Part shown: positions 30,028 to 39,618 of the stretch, piece by piece
How positions within the stretch are numbered: the stretch's first letter is position 1
How the letters are laid out: every line of letters starts with the position of its first letter
DNA from: Prorocentrum cordatum
Lineage: Eukaryota > Sar > Dinophyceae > Prorocentrales > Prorocentraceae
DNA: 64,000 nucleotides
Reading direction: 5' to 3'
Assembly: GCA_963575745.1 (NCBI GenBank)
Contig: CAUYUJ010002091.1
Location: 351,223 to 415,222 of the forward strand
Made by a program: the position numbers and the translations under genes
Notes under the pieces: model-generated
Seen by the model: the letters and a program-made list of their open reading frames with translations, nothing else
What the model was told of the DNA's origin: nothing
The model's database searches: none

Positions 30028-30327
30028 TTAGAACCCCGGCGCAGCAGCCGCCGCTGTCCCCGCCGGCGGGGCCGGCCGCGCCACTCGCTCTGGGCGTGAC
30101 CCGTCCCCCTTAGCGGCCCTCGCCTTCCCCCCCCGCACCCCTTTCGTCCGACCGCCATCTTCGTTTTCCTGTTCTCTTGCATTGCGGCACAATTCGCTAC
30201 AACGGTGCCCCCGTTTAGTTGGCTCTTCGGCAGCGCAGTCACTCTGCTTAGCCGCCGACGCACAAGGTGTATTCACAGGCTTGCAGCAGCCCAATGTACT
30301 TTCGAGGTCTGCAGTATGCACCTCCAT
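30028..30327 (-). pseudogene. Copia pol scrap (RT-RNase H connection)
   Basis: The minus-strand frame starts MEVHTADLESTLGCCKPVNT and continues PCASAAKQSD...RGHRCSELCRNA. The L..CKPVNTP and S.YR-like parts match the stretch between reverse transcriptase and RNase H in copia polyproteins. The sequence diverges after about 55 residues. No LTRs nearby, so it is a decayed fragment unrelated to the two full-length elements. Confidence 0.5.
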
Positions 30328-30521
30328 CTGAGCCTCCCGTTGCCAGGAGAGCGACTCGATGAAGGGCGTGTCAATCTGCGGCCTCTCGCACGGCCCTCCG
30401 TTGACCGCTACAAAAAAATCGAATGCTCTTGTGCTCCTTACCCCTGGACTCTTCGGCTTCCTCTGAGGCCTCCTCGCCGTCGCCTGCGGCCAAGTCGTCG
30501 CCGAATATTTTTTGGTTCACC

Positions 30522-30900
30522 GAGCGTCTCCTCCTCCTCCTCCTCCTCTTCTTCCTCCTCCTCTATCTCCTCCTCGTCCTCCTCCTCGTCCTCCTCCTCC
30601 TCCTCCTCCTCTTCCTCCTCCTCCGCCTCTTCCTCCTCCGCCTCCTCTTCCTCCTCGTCCCCCTCCTCCCCCTCCCCCTCTTCCCCCTCCCCCGCCTCCT
30701 CCTCCTCGTCCCCGTTTTCCTCCTCCTCGCCCTCCTCCTCTTTTTCCTCCTCCTCGTCCTCCTGCTCCTCCTCCTCCTCCTCTTCCTCCTCCTCCTCCTC
30801 CTCTGCCTCCCCCTCCTCCTTCATTTCCCTTGTCCTCTTCCGTTGTCCTCCTCCTTCTCCTCCTGTTTCTCCTCCTCCCTGCGTCCTCCTCCTCCAAGTA
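30522..30900. repeat. CCT-triplet tract
   Basis: About 375 bp of CCT/TCC units with CTC/GTC interruptions. All overlapping frames are low complexity. Confidence 0.95.
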
Positions 30901-31044
30901 GTTTGTCTCCTCCCTTTCTCCTTTTTTTCGCTGCACCCATTCCTTCGCCTTGTGCGTAATGAATCCCTGTCGCACCCCGAGGACTGTCGAGAGAGCAGGC
31001 CGGGCGCTTCGCCTGAATATTCCTCACCACCTATTACTCTGAAG

Positions 31045-31335
31045 CTGAGAAGATGGGCAACCGTTTCACACATGGAGGGCGGGCCGCTTCCAACATGCTG
31101 CTCTCGCCTGAGCGCCGCGTATACTCGCGTTAAACATGTGTAAGAACTTCACGGGTTGAGGGCAGGTGGATTTCAAAATGTATTTCTCGCTTTAGCGCCG
31201 CACGCATTCATCGTGCACATGTGTAAGAACGTCGATGATTGAAGGCAGCTCCTTTTCAAACTGCGGTTGTCTATTTAGTGCCGTGCACACTCGTTTTCGA
31301 CATTTGCGAGAGTTTCACGGGTTCCCATGGTCATC
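31045..31335. repeat. 82-bp satellite, plus-orientation block 1
   Basis: Units run from GAGGGC(G/A)GG(T/C) through TTTTCAAA.TG..GTT.TCGC.TTAGCGCCG to TT.GCAAGAGTTTCACGG. About three and a half copies. Confidence 0.8.
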
Positions 31336-31348
31336 GTGCCAGGCTTGT

Positions 31349-31364
31349 TTTTTTTTTTTTTTTG
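31349..31364. repeat. Poly-T run
   Basis: A run of 16 T at the end of the first satellite block. Read on the minus strand it is a poly-A, possibly a retroposon tail. No recognisable body was found beside it. Confidence 0.6.
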
Positions 31365-31621
31365 GAAGGACTCAAGGTTTTGCGGGCGCGGCAGTGATTC
31401 GCGTTGTCGAAGTCCCACGAAGGGCGTTCTGGTACGATTCAAGATCGTCTTGCGCTGGAGTCCAGAGGACAGTATGCTGGCACGCTCCAGGATCTTCAAG
31501 CGGTTGTCTCGCAAACAGAGTTCGCTCCCTCAGTGGAACTGAACCTTCGTAGATGCATATGAAGAGGGCGTTTGGAGGGATGGCTTATTCCAACATCGTT
31601 GATGAGTCTTGGGTTTCCAAA

Positions 31622-31860
31622 GGTATTCCTCCTTTTTCTCCTCCCCCTTGCCTCCTCCTCCTCCTTTCCCTCTTCCCCACGCCCCCTCCTCCTCCTCCTC
31701 CTTCTCCTCCTCCTCCTTCTCCTTCTCCTTCTCCTCCTCCTCCTCCTCCGCCCACTCCCCCACCCCGCTTCCTCCTCCCCTTTTCCTCCTCCTCCTCCTC
31801 CTCATCCTCCTCCTCCTCCTCCTTCGTCTCCTCCTCCTCCTCCCTCCCGTTTCCTCCCCA
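31622..31860. repeat. CCT-triplet tract
   Basis: Interrupted CCT/CTT units between the two plus-orientation satellite blocks. The CACCCCGAGG.C..TCGA sequence after it (31880) also follows the tract at 30.5-30.9 kb (30975), so tract and flank were duplicated together. Confidence 0.9.
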
Positions 31861-31974
31861 ATTCGTTTTCCTCCCTGTCGCACCCCGAGGCCGGTCGAAC
31901 GGGCGGGCCGTGCGTTTCGCTTGAGATCCCGATGCTATTTATGACCATGGAACTTAACAATTGGCAACAGTTTC

Positions 31975-32400
31975 ATAGATGAGGGCGGGTGGGTTTCCAC
32001 GTGTGGTTCTCGCCTTGGCACCGCGCACGCTCGTTTTCAGAATTTGCAAGAGTTTCACGGATTGTGGGCGGGTGGTTTTCAACATGTGGTTTTCGCTTTC
32101 GCCCCGTGCACGTTCGTTCCAAGAAATTGCAGTGGTTTCTCGGATCGACGACATGTCGTTTTCAAACTGCTGTTTTCGCCTTAGCGCCGCCAGCAGTCCT
32201 TTTTGTACATTGCAACAGTCTCACGGATTGATGGCGGGTGTTTTCAGATTGTGGTTCTCGCCTTAGCGCCGCGCGCGTTTGCTTTTAACATATGCAAGAG
32301 CTTCGCGGATTGAGGGCGCTTCGTTCTCAAAGTGTAATTCTCGCATCAGCGCCACGCGCGTGTTCGCTTTTTGTATGAAATTGTAAGAGTTTCACGGGTG
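31975..32400. repeat. 82-bp satellite, plus-orientation block 2
   Basis: About five units, spacing 80-85 bp (starts near 31981, 32064, 32145, 32229, 32311). Key words are GGGCGGGTGG, TTCTCGCCTTAGCGCCGCGCGCG and GAGTTTCACGGATTG. Confidence 0.85.
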
Positions 32401-32404
32401 TTCG

Positions 32405-32545
32405 TGGTTAGCATTCCGCACAAGGTGTTGTGGAACGATTTAGGGTTGTCAGGGCGCAACAATGACGTTGATTCGCGATGCTGGTGTCTTGGCGCGATTC
32501 AGGATCGTCAAGGCGGAACAGTCAGGTTGGCTCGTGGTGTGGAAG
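32405..32545. repeat. 68-bp repeat, reverse of 18040-18180
   Basis: Two units with CGATT(T/C)AGG(G/A)T(T/C)GTCA(G/A)GGCG(C/G)AACA. The complement is found at 18.0-18.2 kb. A related stretch follows the first satellite block near 31437-31500 (TACGATTCAAGATCGTC). Confidence 0.65.
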
Positions 32546-32639
32546 TATTGAGCATGGTGCTCCGGCACGCGTGACGATTTTCACACGGTTGTCCCCCATC
32601 GGCGCTTTCTTTCTGTGGATATGAAACCTTGTAGGGCCT

Positions 32640-32895
32640 TATCATTCCCGCCTCCTCCCTCCCTCCCCCCGCATCCTCCTCCTCACTCTTTCTCCCCCCC
32701 TCCTCCACATCCGCCTCCTGTCGCCTGTTTCCTCATCCTCGCTCCTTCGCCTCCTGCCGCCTGCCTCCGCACTCCTTCTCCCCCTTCCCTCTTCCTCCTC
32801 CTCCTCCTCCTCCTCATTCTCAGCAGCAACAACAACGTCCCTTGCTCCTCATCCTCATGGTCCTCTTTCTCCTCCTTTTTCGCCTCCTCGCCATC

Positions 32896-32947
<52 letters not shown>

Positions 32948-32980
32948 GCATCAGCATCAGCATCATCATCAGCAGCATCG

Positions 32981-33018
<38 letters not shown>

Positions 33019-33308
33019 GTCGTCATCATCATCATCATCATCGTCATCATCGTCATCATCGTCATCATCGTCATCATCATCATTCTCGTTATCATCTTCA
33101 TCCTTCTCGTCATCAGCTTCACCATCGCCCTCAGCATCATCATCAGCGTCACCACCACCATCACCATCACCATAACCCACCATCGTCATCATCAACATAA
33201 CATTCGTCTTCATGCTCATAACCATTAACATCAGCATCACCAACGTCATCACAATCATCATCCGCATCATCATTACCACCATCATCATCCGCATCGGCAC
33301 CACCATCG

Positions 33309-33341
<33 letters not shown>

Positions 33342-33500
33342 CCATCAGAATCGTCACCACCAGCATCATCAGCATCAGTATCGTTTCCTTCATCTTGATT
33401 TGCCGATTCCGTTTGATTATCATGTCCATCACCATCATCATCACCATCATCATCATTATCACCCTCAGCAGCATCAACATCGTCGCCTTTTCCTTTCCAC

Positions 33501-33541
<41 letters not shown>

Positions 33542-33830
33542 GCAGCATCATCATCGCCTTTCCTCTTCCTCCCCCTCCTGCCCCTCCTCCTCCTCCTCCT
33601 CCTCCTCCTCCTCCTCCCTTTTCCTCCTCCTCCTCCTCCTCCTCCCCTCCTCCTCCTCCTCCTCCTCCCCCCTGCGAGCTGCTCCTCCCTCCCCTCCCCT
33701 CCTCCCTTTTCGCTCCCTCTTCCCCTCCCTCCTCCGCCCCCTTCCTCCTCCTCCTCCTCCTCGTCCTCCTCCTCCTCCTCCTCCTCCTCCTCCTCCCCCT
33801 CCTCCTCCTCCTGCGAGGGGGTCAGCCTTC
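32640..33830. repeat. 1.2-kb triplet-repeat complex: CCT, CAT/ATC, CCT
   Basis: CCT units (32640-32820), then about 670 bp of CAT/ATC with CAG, CGT and ACC variants (32885-33555), then CCT again (33575-33815). Frames on both strands are poly-Ile/Ser/His or poly-Asp/Met. The last CCT block is the pyrimidine-rich stretch directly upstream of WD exon 3. Confidence 0.95.
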
Positions 33831-33864
33831 CCCGCCTGCCAGCGGGGGCGGGGGGGGGGGCCAG

Positions 33865-33936
33865 GACGGCGCCCTCCGCCTCTGGGACCTGGAGCGCGGC
33901 GAGGCCGTGCGGGTGCTGCGGGGCCATCGGCTCGCG
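33865..33936 (+). CDS. WD40-repeat gene, exon 3
   Basis: 24 codons, DGALRLWDLERGEAV then RVLRGHRLA: strand c-d with the WD dipeptide and the GH that opens the next blade. The acceptor is GGGGCCAG at 33864, after CCT and G runs. The donor is GCG before GTGCCG (GT type, phase 0). The join to exon 4 yields GHRLA+VLCLAVDW, the regular spacing from GH to the next blade's first strand. It is separated from exon 2 by 16 kb that includes all of Copia-1. Confidence 0.82.
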
Positions 33937-33954
33937 GTGCCGGCCGCGCTCCTC

Positions 33955-34200
33955 GCCGTCGTCGACGTCGTCGTCGTCGTCGTCGTTCGTCGTTCGTCGT
34001 CGTCGGCGGCGGCGGCGTCGTTCGTCGTCGTCGTCATCGTTCGCCGTCGTTTTCGTCGCTCTTCGTTCGTTGTCGTTCTTCGTTCGTCGTTTTCGTCGTC
34101 GTGGCGGTGGCGGTGGCTGTCGCCGTGGTGGCTGTGATCGGCATCGGAGTCGTGGTCGTCGTTGTCATGGTCTTCGTCCTCGTCGTCTTCGTTGTGGATC
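33955..34200. repeat. GTC/CGT triplet tract
   Basis: Begins 20 bp after exon 3: (GTC)n, GTTCGTC and GTGGCGGTGG units. Confidence 0.9.
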
Positions 34201-34529
34201 AGGGCGTCTATCGCACGCTGGCGTCGGATTCGCACGCCGCTAGACCCAGCGATACCCTGGCTAACTTGAGGTGAATGATGGTTGCTATGGCTTTCCGCGG
34301 CTCCCAGCCCTTGGGAATGTCAACAGGTCCGCGTCCAACCATCTTATCTCCCTCCTGCCACAGCGCAGCGCACAGAGACAAAGAGGTAAACGTTTGAAAC
34401 ATGCACTGCTGCTGTCTGCGCGCAGCACGATCCATCCTCCAGCATCCACTCGATAGAGTCCCTCATCAAGGGGTTTCGCTTGAAACTGCGGCCTGGGTGA
34501 TGCGAGTTCCTTCTCTCACTTCTCCTTTC

Positions 34530-34650
34530 ACTCCTCCTCCTCCTCCTTCCCCTCCTTCTCCTTCTCCTTCTCCTTCTCCCCCTCCTCCTCCTTTCTCCTC
34601 CCGTCTCCTCCTCCTCCTCTTCCTCCTCCTCCTCCTCATCCTCCTCCTCC

Positions 34651-34693
<43 letters not shown>

Positions 34694-34960
34694 TCTCCGC
34701 CCTCCTCCTCCTCTTCCTTCTCCTCCTCCTCCCCCTCCTCCTCCCTTCTCCTCCTCCCTTCTCCTCCTCCTCCTCCTCCTCTTCTTCCTCCTCCTCGTGC
34801 TTCTCCATGTAGTCATCCTCCTCATCATTCAGCTTCTCCTACTTGTGCTTCTCCTCCCTCCGCCATCCTCCACTTCTACTCCCTCACACCTCCTCCCCCA
34901 CTTTCCTGCTCCTGCCTCCTCCCTCCTTATCTTTATCCTCCTCCTCCTCCTCCTCCTTTC
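34530..34960. repeat. CCT tract with CAT core
   Basis: CCT/CTT units flank about 45 bp of CAT at 34650-34693. 34201-34529 holds no recognised gene. Confidence 0.93.
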
Positions 34961-35093
34961 CCTCCCGGGCGCGGCTTCCGGGCTTTGGATCGCCTCCCAC
35001 TCTTACAGAGCTATGGGATCCCTCCGCGCGCCCTGGGCTCGGTGCACCGGGCCTTGGCTCCTACTGGATGTGCGATCTGGAGCCGAGTACACT

Positions 35094-35424
35094 CAAGATG
35101 CTGAAACAAAAATAGCTGCTGGGGTTCGGAAGGTGCTCGCCGTTCGTTGGGTCCTTACCTTAGTTGCCTCGATACGCCCGTTTTGATACGCAATACGTCC
35201 CGTGTTCAAGACGTCCGTGTCCATACGCTGCGTGTGGGCTCCACGTATTGGGCCACGTTTTGGCGGATGTATCGCGTCGGACCTACGTTTTCAGCGTACG
35301 TGTTGAGCTCCGTATCAATGTTCCACGTGTTGCGTGTTGCGTATGGGGGCAGCTAATTTCAAGATGCTGAAACAAGTGTAGCTGCTGGGGTTCGGAAGGT
35401 GCTCGCCGTTCGCTGGGTCCTTAC
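35094..35424. repeat. 65-bp direct repeats bracketing a MITE
   Basis: 35094-35158 and 35360-35424 match at 61 of 65 positions (CAAGATGCTGAAACAA ... GTGCTCGCCGTTCG ... GGGTCCTTAC). The family-A MITE lies exactly between them. This is far too long for a target-site duplication; a tandem duplication with the MITE between the copies is more likely. Confidence 0.88.
35160..35356. mobile_element. MITE-like element, family A copy 2 (197 bp)
   Basis: Left end TTAGTTGCCTCGATACGC, right end the complement of TTAGCTGCCCCCATACGC. The whole body aligns with 2808-3004 at about 90%. No short target duplication is visible, because the 65-bp repeats abut it. Confidence 0.8.
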
Positions 35425-36937
35425 ACAGTTCTTTCTCTAGCGCTTCTCGTGCACCCGAGCGCTTCTGTGGCTAGCACTGGGCGAAGCGATTCCTTTCGCG
35501 CTTCTTATCATACCCTGTGGCAGCAGTTTGACTGTATCCTGGCTTCTGCCCTCCTCTCCACAAGCTCCTCTGACCTTGTCCTCGGGGTCTTAGTGATTGG
35601 ATGTCTGCATGCCCTCATCCATCACAGGATCTGGAACCGGGACCGGACAGGATGTGGTGACTGGGCAGGTGTGCGCGCCTTCCGGGCCAATACCCCACCT
35701 CCGACCCCTTCCCCTTTCACTACGACCAAGAGACCCCTTCCTGTGCTGGGAGGCCACCACGGGCGAGGGAGCCGTGTATCACCACCAATCATTGGCAGGA
35801 GTCGCCTCTTCCCACCCGAAGGCGAGCGAATCCACTCCATCTGCGAGCAGTCGCCTTACGAGTGACCGCAGAACGCAGGCCGTTGCCAACGCGTTTTAGG
35901 GCTCGGCGACCGCATGCAGGTATGGCATCGTGGTGCGAGTGGATCCGCCCGATCTGTGAGCAGGCGCTTCCCTGCACCCTGGCGTCTGATTCCTGCATCT
36001 CCTGGGTTCCTTACCTCACCCTTATGGCCTGGCCTTGCCGACGCTGCTGTTCCTGCTCCCGATTCCGCCTCGCTCCCCTCTTGCTCATGTTCCTCTCGGT
36101 CTTCGCCGTCGTCGCCGCGCCGACGTGCCTCCTGACCTGCTGCTGGGCCGCACCCGCTGCGTTGTGTCCTGCCTCTCGGGGCCATCGCCCCGCTCTGGGC
36201 GCACCTGGACGCCTGGGCGTCCTCCCGATGATCCTCAGGACGTGTGCTAGCCCAATGTATGTTTGCCCCGTTTCAGCCCCGCCAGTATATCATTACATCG
36301 CCTGCGTCCGATGGAAGGGTCACAAAGAGCAAGCACACGTTGGCGCTAACACACGTTCTGAGGTTCATATATCCCCCCCAAGTGAGAGGACGAGGGCGGT
36401 CCTCCTCCAGGAGGGAGGGAGGGGGGGAGGGAGGGAGGGCTGGCGGCGCGCAAGAAGGGCACGGCGCGACGGGGGCGGCCTTCTGCGAAGGGCGGGGCGG
36501 GGCGTCTGAGAAGGCGGGGGCCTTCCTCGAGGGGCCCCGGGGGCATCCAAGAAGCCTTCGTAGAAGCCCGGGGGGGGGGCTTCGAGGAAGCCCCCCGCCG
36601 TCTAAGCCCCCCCCGACTTCTCGGAAGCCCCCCTGCCTCCGCAGAGGGTCGCCCCCCCCTCGCATCGCCCACGTGGTGCGCGCCGCCAAGCGGTGGAGGA
36701 GGGAGCAAGCGAGGAGGATCGCCTTTTGTCAGAATCCCGCGGGCCTGTGCGAGGGAGGAGGGAGGAAGCAGGGAGGATCGTTTTCTGCTAGGCTCCCGCG
36801 GGTCTCGTGATTGTATTCTTCTCCTTACCTTCGACCTCAGGCGGGGTCCAGCGGCCCGCAGGTGAACTTCGTTTGGTGCGTGGCTGAGGGACGCCCAGGT
36901 GAGAGAGCTCCCGCGGGCTGTGCCGAGGGTGGGTGGG
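35425..36937. other. No recognised gene
   Basis: Mostly unique sequence. 35735-35776 can be read FLCWEATTGEGAVYHH, vaguely like a WD strand, but the exon 3-4 join needs nothing between. 36400-36660 is G-rich with repeated GGGAGGGAGGG and GAAGCC/CTTCCTCG words. Confidence 0.5.
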
Positions 36938-37091
36938 TGGAGGGTTTCTCCGAAGGGCTTAGGCGACCCGTCCTCCTCCTCCTCCTCCTCCTCCTCCTCC
37001 TCCTCCTCCTCCTTCTCCTCATCCCCTCCTCCCTCCTCCTCCTCCTCCTCCTCCTCCTCCTCCTCCTCCTCCTCCTCCTCCTCCTCCTCGG
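36938..37091. repeat. 39-bp block plus CCT tract
   Basis: Inverted copy of 2052-2090 followed by about 115 bp of CCT units. This is the pyrimidine-rich stretch upstream of WD exon 4. Confidence 0.9.
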
Positions 37092-37163
37092 GTCGCCTAC
37101 GGCCCCAGGGGAAACCGTGCAGGGGGAGGGCTCTCCTGGAGCGCCCTTGGCCCCCCCGCGCAG

Positions 37164-37262
37164 GTGCTGTGCCTCGCCGTGGACTGGGCCGCGCAGCGGG
37201 CGCTGTCCGGCAGCGCGGACCGCACGCTGAGGCTGTGGGACATGGAGCAGGCCCGCGGCGAC
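37164..37262 (+). CDS. WD40-repeat gene, exon 4
   Basis: 33 codons covering almost one blade: VLCLAVDWAAQRALSGSADR followed by TLRLWDMEQARGD. The acceptor is CCCCCCGCGCAG at 37163. The donor is most simply GAC before GTCCTC (GT, phase 0); a GA donor 3 nt earlier also keeps the frame. Exon 5 begins G-TSLRELCGH, the expected strand d and GH dipeptide. The join to exon 5 spans 20 kb that contains Copia-2 and the GST gene, and is the least certain link in this model. Confidence 0.82.
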
Positions 37263-37325
37263 GTCCTCCTCCTCCCCCTCGTCCACCTTCTTCTCCTCCT
37301 CCTCCTTCTCCTCCTCCTCCTCCTC

Positions 37326-37402
37326 CTCGGGTCGCCTACGGCCCCGGGGAAAACGTGCACGCTGAGGCTGTGGGACATGGAGCAGGCCCGCGGCGACCTT
37401 CC
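37326..37402 (+). pseudogene. Partial duplicate of WD exon 4
   Basis: CACGCTGAGGCTGTGGGACA through GGCCCGCGGCGAC (37358-37397) repeats the last 40 bases of exon 4 exactly. The preceding GGGTCGCCTACGGCCCC (37329) repeats 37090. So a block of about 170 bp was duplicated in tandem and the copy lost its middle, including the acceptor and the first two thirds of the exon. Confidence 0.85.
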
Positions 37403-37962
37403 TTCTGCTCTGGCGCCGGTGGATGGCGGCGCGGAGAAGGGGGCTTGGATGGGAGCGGCCTTCTGAGAGAGCCAGGGGCCAGAGGCGGGGATATGGTCCA
37501 CGGCCACCGCATGGGGGATCCAGCTTCGGGGGGAATGGCAGGCGGCGGATCTGGATACATTCTGGTCCTCGACCGGGGGGGGGCAAGTATGCTCATATAC
37601 CCTGCCTCCCGAGGCTCCCGAAGCTGGCCCCGCCTCGCAGGGAGCTCCTGAGAAGGCAGAGGGCGCTTCCTACAACCTTCGACAACATGAACCCTTCAAC
37701 GTCGGGGCGCGCCTTCAATATCGGCACGCCCGGAGACGTTGTGGCCAGGGGGCACTTGATTGTTCGGGAGCGTCAAGTCGAAAGTTCAATGACGATCGAC
37801 GCTGAAGGGGGCGCGCCAAGAAGTACGGCGCGTTCATCGCCAGCCACTCCAGGAGCACACACCAGCTCAAGCTGGATATGTGCAGCACATGTTTGAGGTT
37901 TAGTTTGACAAGGTAATGGGAAGCGCTCCCAGGTTCTGGGAGGTCTTCTCACATCGGCGTCA
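37403..37962. other. No gene seen
   Basis: GC-rich then mixed sequence, with no repeats beyond short G runs. Confidence 0.5.
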
Positions 37963-38161
37963 CCCCAACACACTTATACTATCTGTGCGTCGCCCCCCCC
38001 CCAGGGGCGACGCGTGCACCGAGAAATCTCATAGTATATATGCGTCGGAGCGGGGGCTTTCTGGCCACACTGCTCGGGAAACGACATACTGCAAGATGGG
38101 TGTACTACATGTTCGGTTCGGACGCGCGCCTCCAAGGAGGACATATAGTACTAGTATGTCC
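37963..38161. repeat. Dispersed repeat family C, copy 1
   Basis: About 199 bp related to 61954-62163 in the same orientation. Shared words are TGTGCGTCGCCCCCCCCCC, GCTCGGGAAACGA, GATGGGTGTACTA and CGCCTCCA.GGAGGACA.ATAGTA. The ends carry imperfect inverted repeats around ATACTAT/ATAGTA, as in MITEs. Confidence 0.75.
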
Positions 38162-39300
38162 GCCACCGTGCCTCCTGGATCGTTGAGGCGCGGAAGAATG
38201 CCAAGTGGTGTCTGCCAGGGTTTCTGTAGTCTTCTAAGGGACCCCCCTCCCGAAGGATCCCCGGCGGCCATGGCGCTTCCCTCGGCCGGCCAGATGGCCC
38301 AAGATGTCTCCAAGAGGCCTCAAAGGGCCCCTCTGCGGAGAGGCCCCTGCCTTCTCGGCAGCCCTCCGCCTCCTCTCGTCACGAGCCCGGGGCCCCCCTC
38401 GCGCCATGCATTCCCCCTCCCACGCGCGCGGGCAGCCGCGCGGAGAAACCTCACGGCGGGCATGCCCCCTCCCCCACCCACCCACACCACCACCACCACC
38501 CGACCCCACCCCGGAGGAGGCCAGTGGGCAACGTTAGGAGATCTGAGGGGTGGGGGAGGGGGAGGAGGAGGAGGAGGAGGAGGAGGAGGAGGAGGCTCGA
38601 CTCCGGGGGTGCACGGAGTCGGGAGATGAGCAAGGGGCGTGCGTCTGCAAATCGAAGCCGCGCGTGGTTTCTGCAAGGTCGCGCGGCGCGGGCGTTCGTC
38701 GTCCGCAGGGCGCGAGGGGCCGCCTCGCGAGCCGGGGGAGCGTGTTCCTGCTCGTCGCCTGGGGTGCAGGTCTTCTGGGGGCTTCCCAGAGAGGGCCTCT
38801 GCTGGGCTTGCTGCTTGCGGCTGCGTTCGGCTCTGCCGCTGGGCACTTTCCTCGGAGCGATCTGGCGCCAAACAAGCCGCGGGAGCTGGAGGTCCAGAGT
38901 GGAGATTCTCGATGTGATCGTGCTTTTTGTTCGGCACCTTGCTTCTCCACCGCCAGCTGAAGATCGCGGATGCTGATGAGACCGCGGGGGGATTTGTCGC
39001 AGCGGCTCCGCGCGCTTGCTCGTGTCCTCGCTTGGTTTGAAGGTCAGAGCTCTGTCTTCCTCACGAGAGCATCGTCTGTTCTGTATCTGTCCTCGAAGGG
39101 TGGTTGCCGTTGCATCGTCCCAGCGGCTGCGTGATTGTCCCAGGGCGCCTCGCGGGGTGACTCCGCCCGCCCGCGCAGCTGAACGGCGGAAAGGGTCTCT
39201 GGGCACCCTCCTCGAGGGGTGTCTCCAGGGCCTTCAGGGTGTCCCGCCAGTTACGGGTGCCGGGGAGGTGGGTCGCAGGCGATTTCCCCTCCCCCCCCCC
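38162..39300. other. No recognised gene; GGA run at 38558-38594
   Basis: Dense overlapping open frames on both strands reflect GC content. None has a domain I know. The last ten bases are a C run that is the Copia-2 target. Confidence 0.5.
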
Positions 39301-39446
39301 TGTGAAAGCGAGAGTGCTGGATAGCCCAGCGTTTGCCCCTCGTCTCACTTGTTTCTTATCCGTAAACATTGCGGCTCCCAGGGCCCTTGAGTCTCAGGCG
39401 ACACACGGAAAACATCAGCACCTATCTCAGAAGTAGCACCTTCACA
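39301..39446 (+). repeat. Copia-2 5' LTR
   Basis: 146 bp; 145 of 146 identical to 47501-47646. The one difference is at a CpG in the 3' copy (CpG versus CpA). Confidence 0.93.
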
Positions 39447-39462
39447 TTGGTAGCAGAAGCTG
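39447..39462 (+). promoter_or_regulatory. Copia-2 primer-binding site
   Basis: Directly after the LTR: TTGGTAGCAGAAGC. TGGTAGCAGA is the complement of the 3' end of eukaryotic initiator-Met tRNA. Confidence 0.75.
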
Positions 39463-39618
39463 TTCGACCCACGGACACGCCTTCGCAGCATCGAAGAGAA
39501 GCTGCTCGCAGCATCGAGAGAAGCAGATCGCGGCATCGAGTTCGGCGGATAGACCGCCACACATTAATCACTACAAGGCCGGAGATCTACAAAGAGATCT
39601 ACAGCAGAACCGGCAAGG

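Noticed and set aside
30517-30975. Gly/Arg-rich minus-strand protein
   Set aside because: Translation of the CCT tract only.
32683-34243. Overlapping long frames on both strands (343 and 414 codons)
   Set aside because: Pure CAT/CCT triplet-repeat translations; only the 72 bases of WD exon 3 inside are real.
35696-35790. Possible WD strand FLCWEATTGEGAVYHH between exons 3 and 4
   Set aside because: Exons 3 and 4 already join into a regular blade. An insert here would disrupt it, and the GH and SG.D parts are missing.
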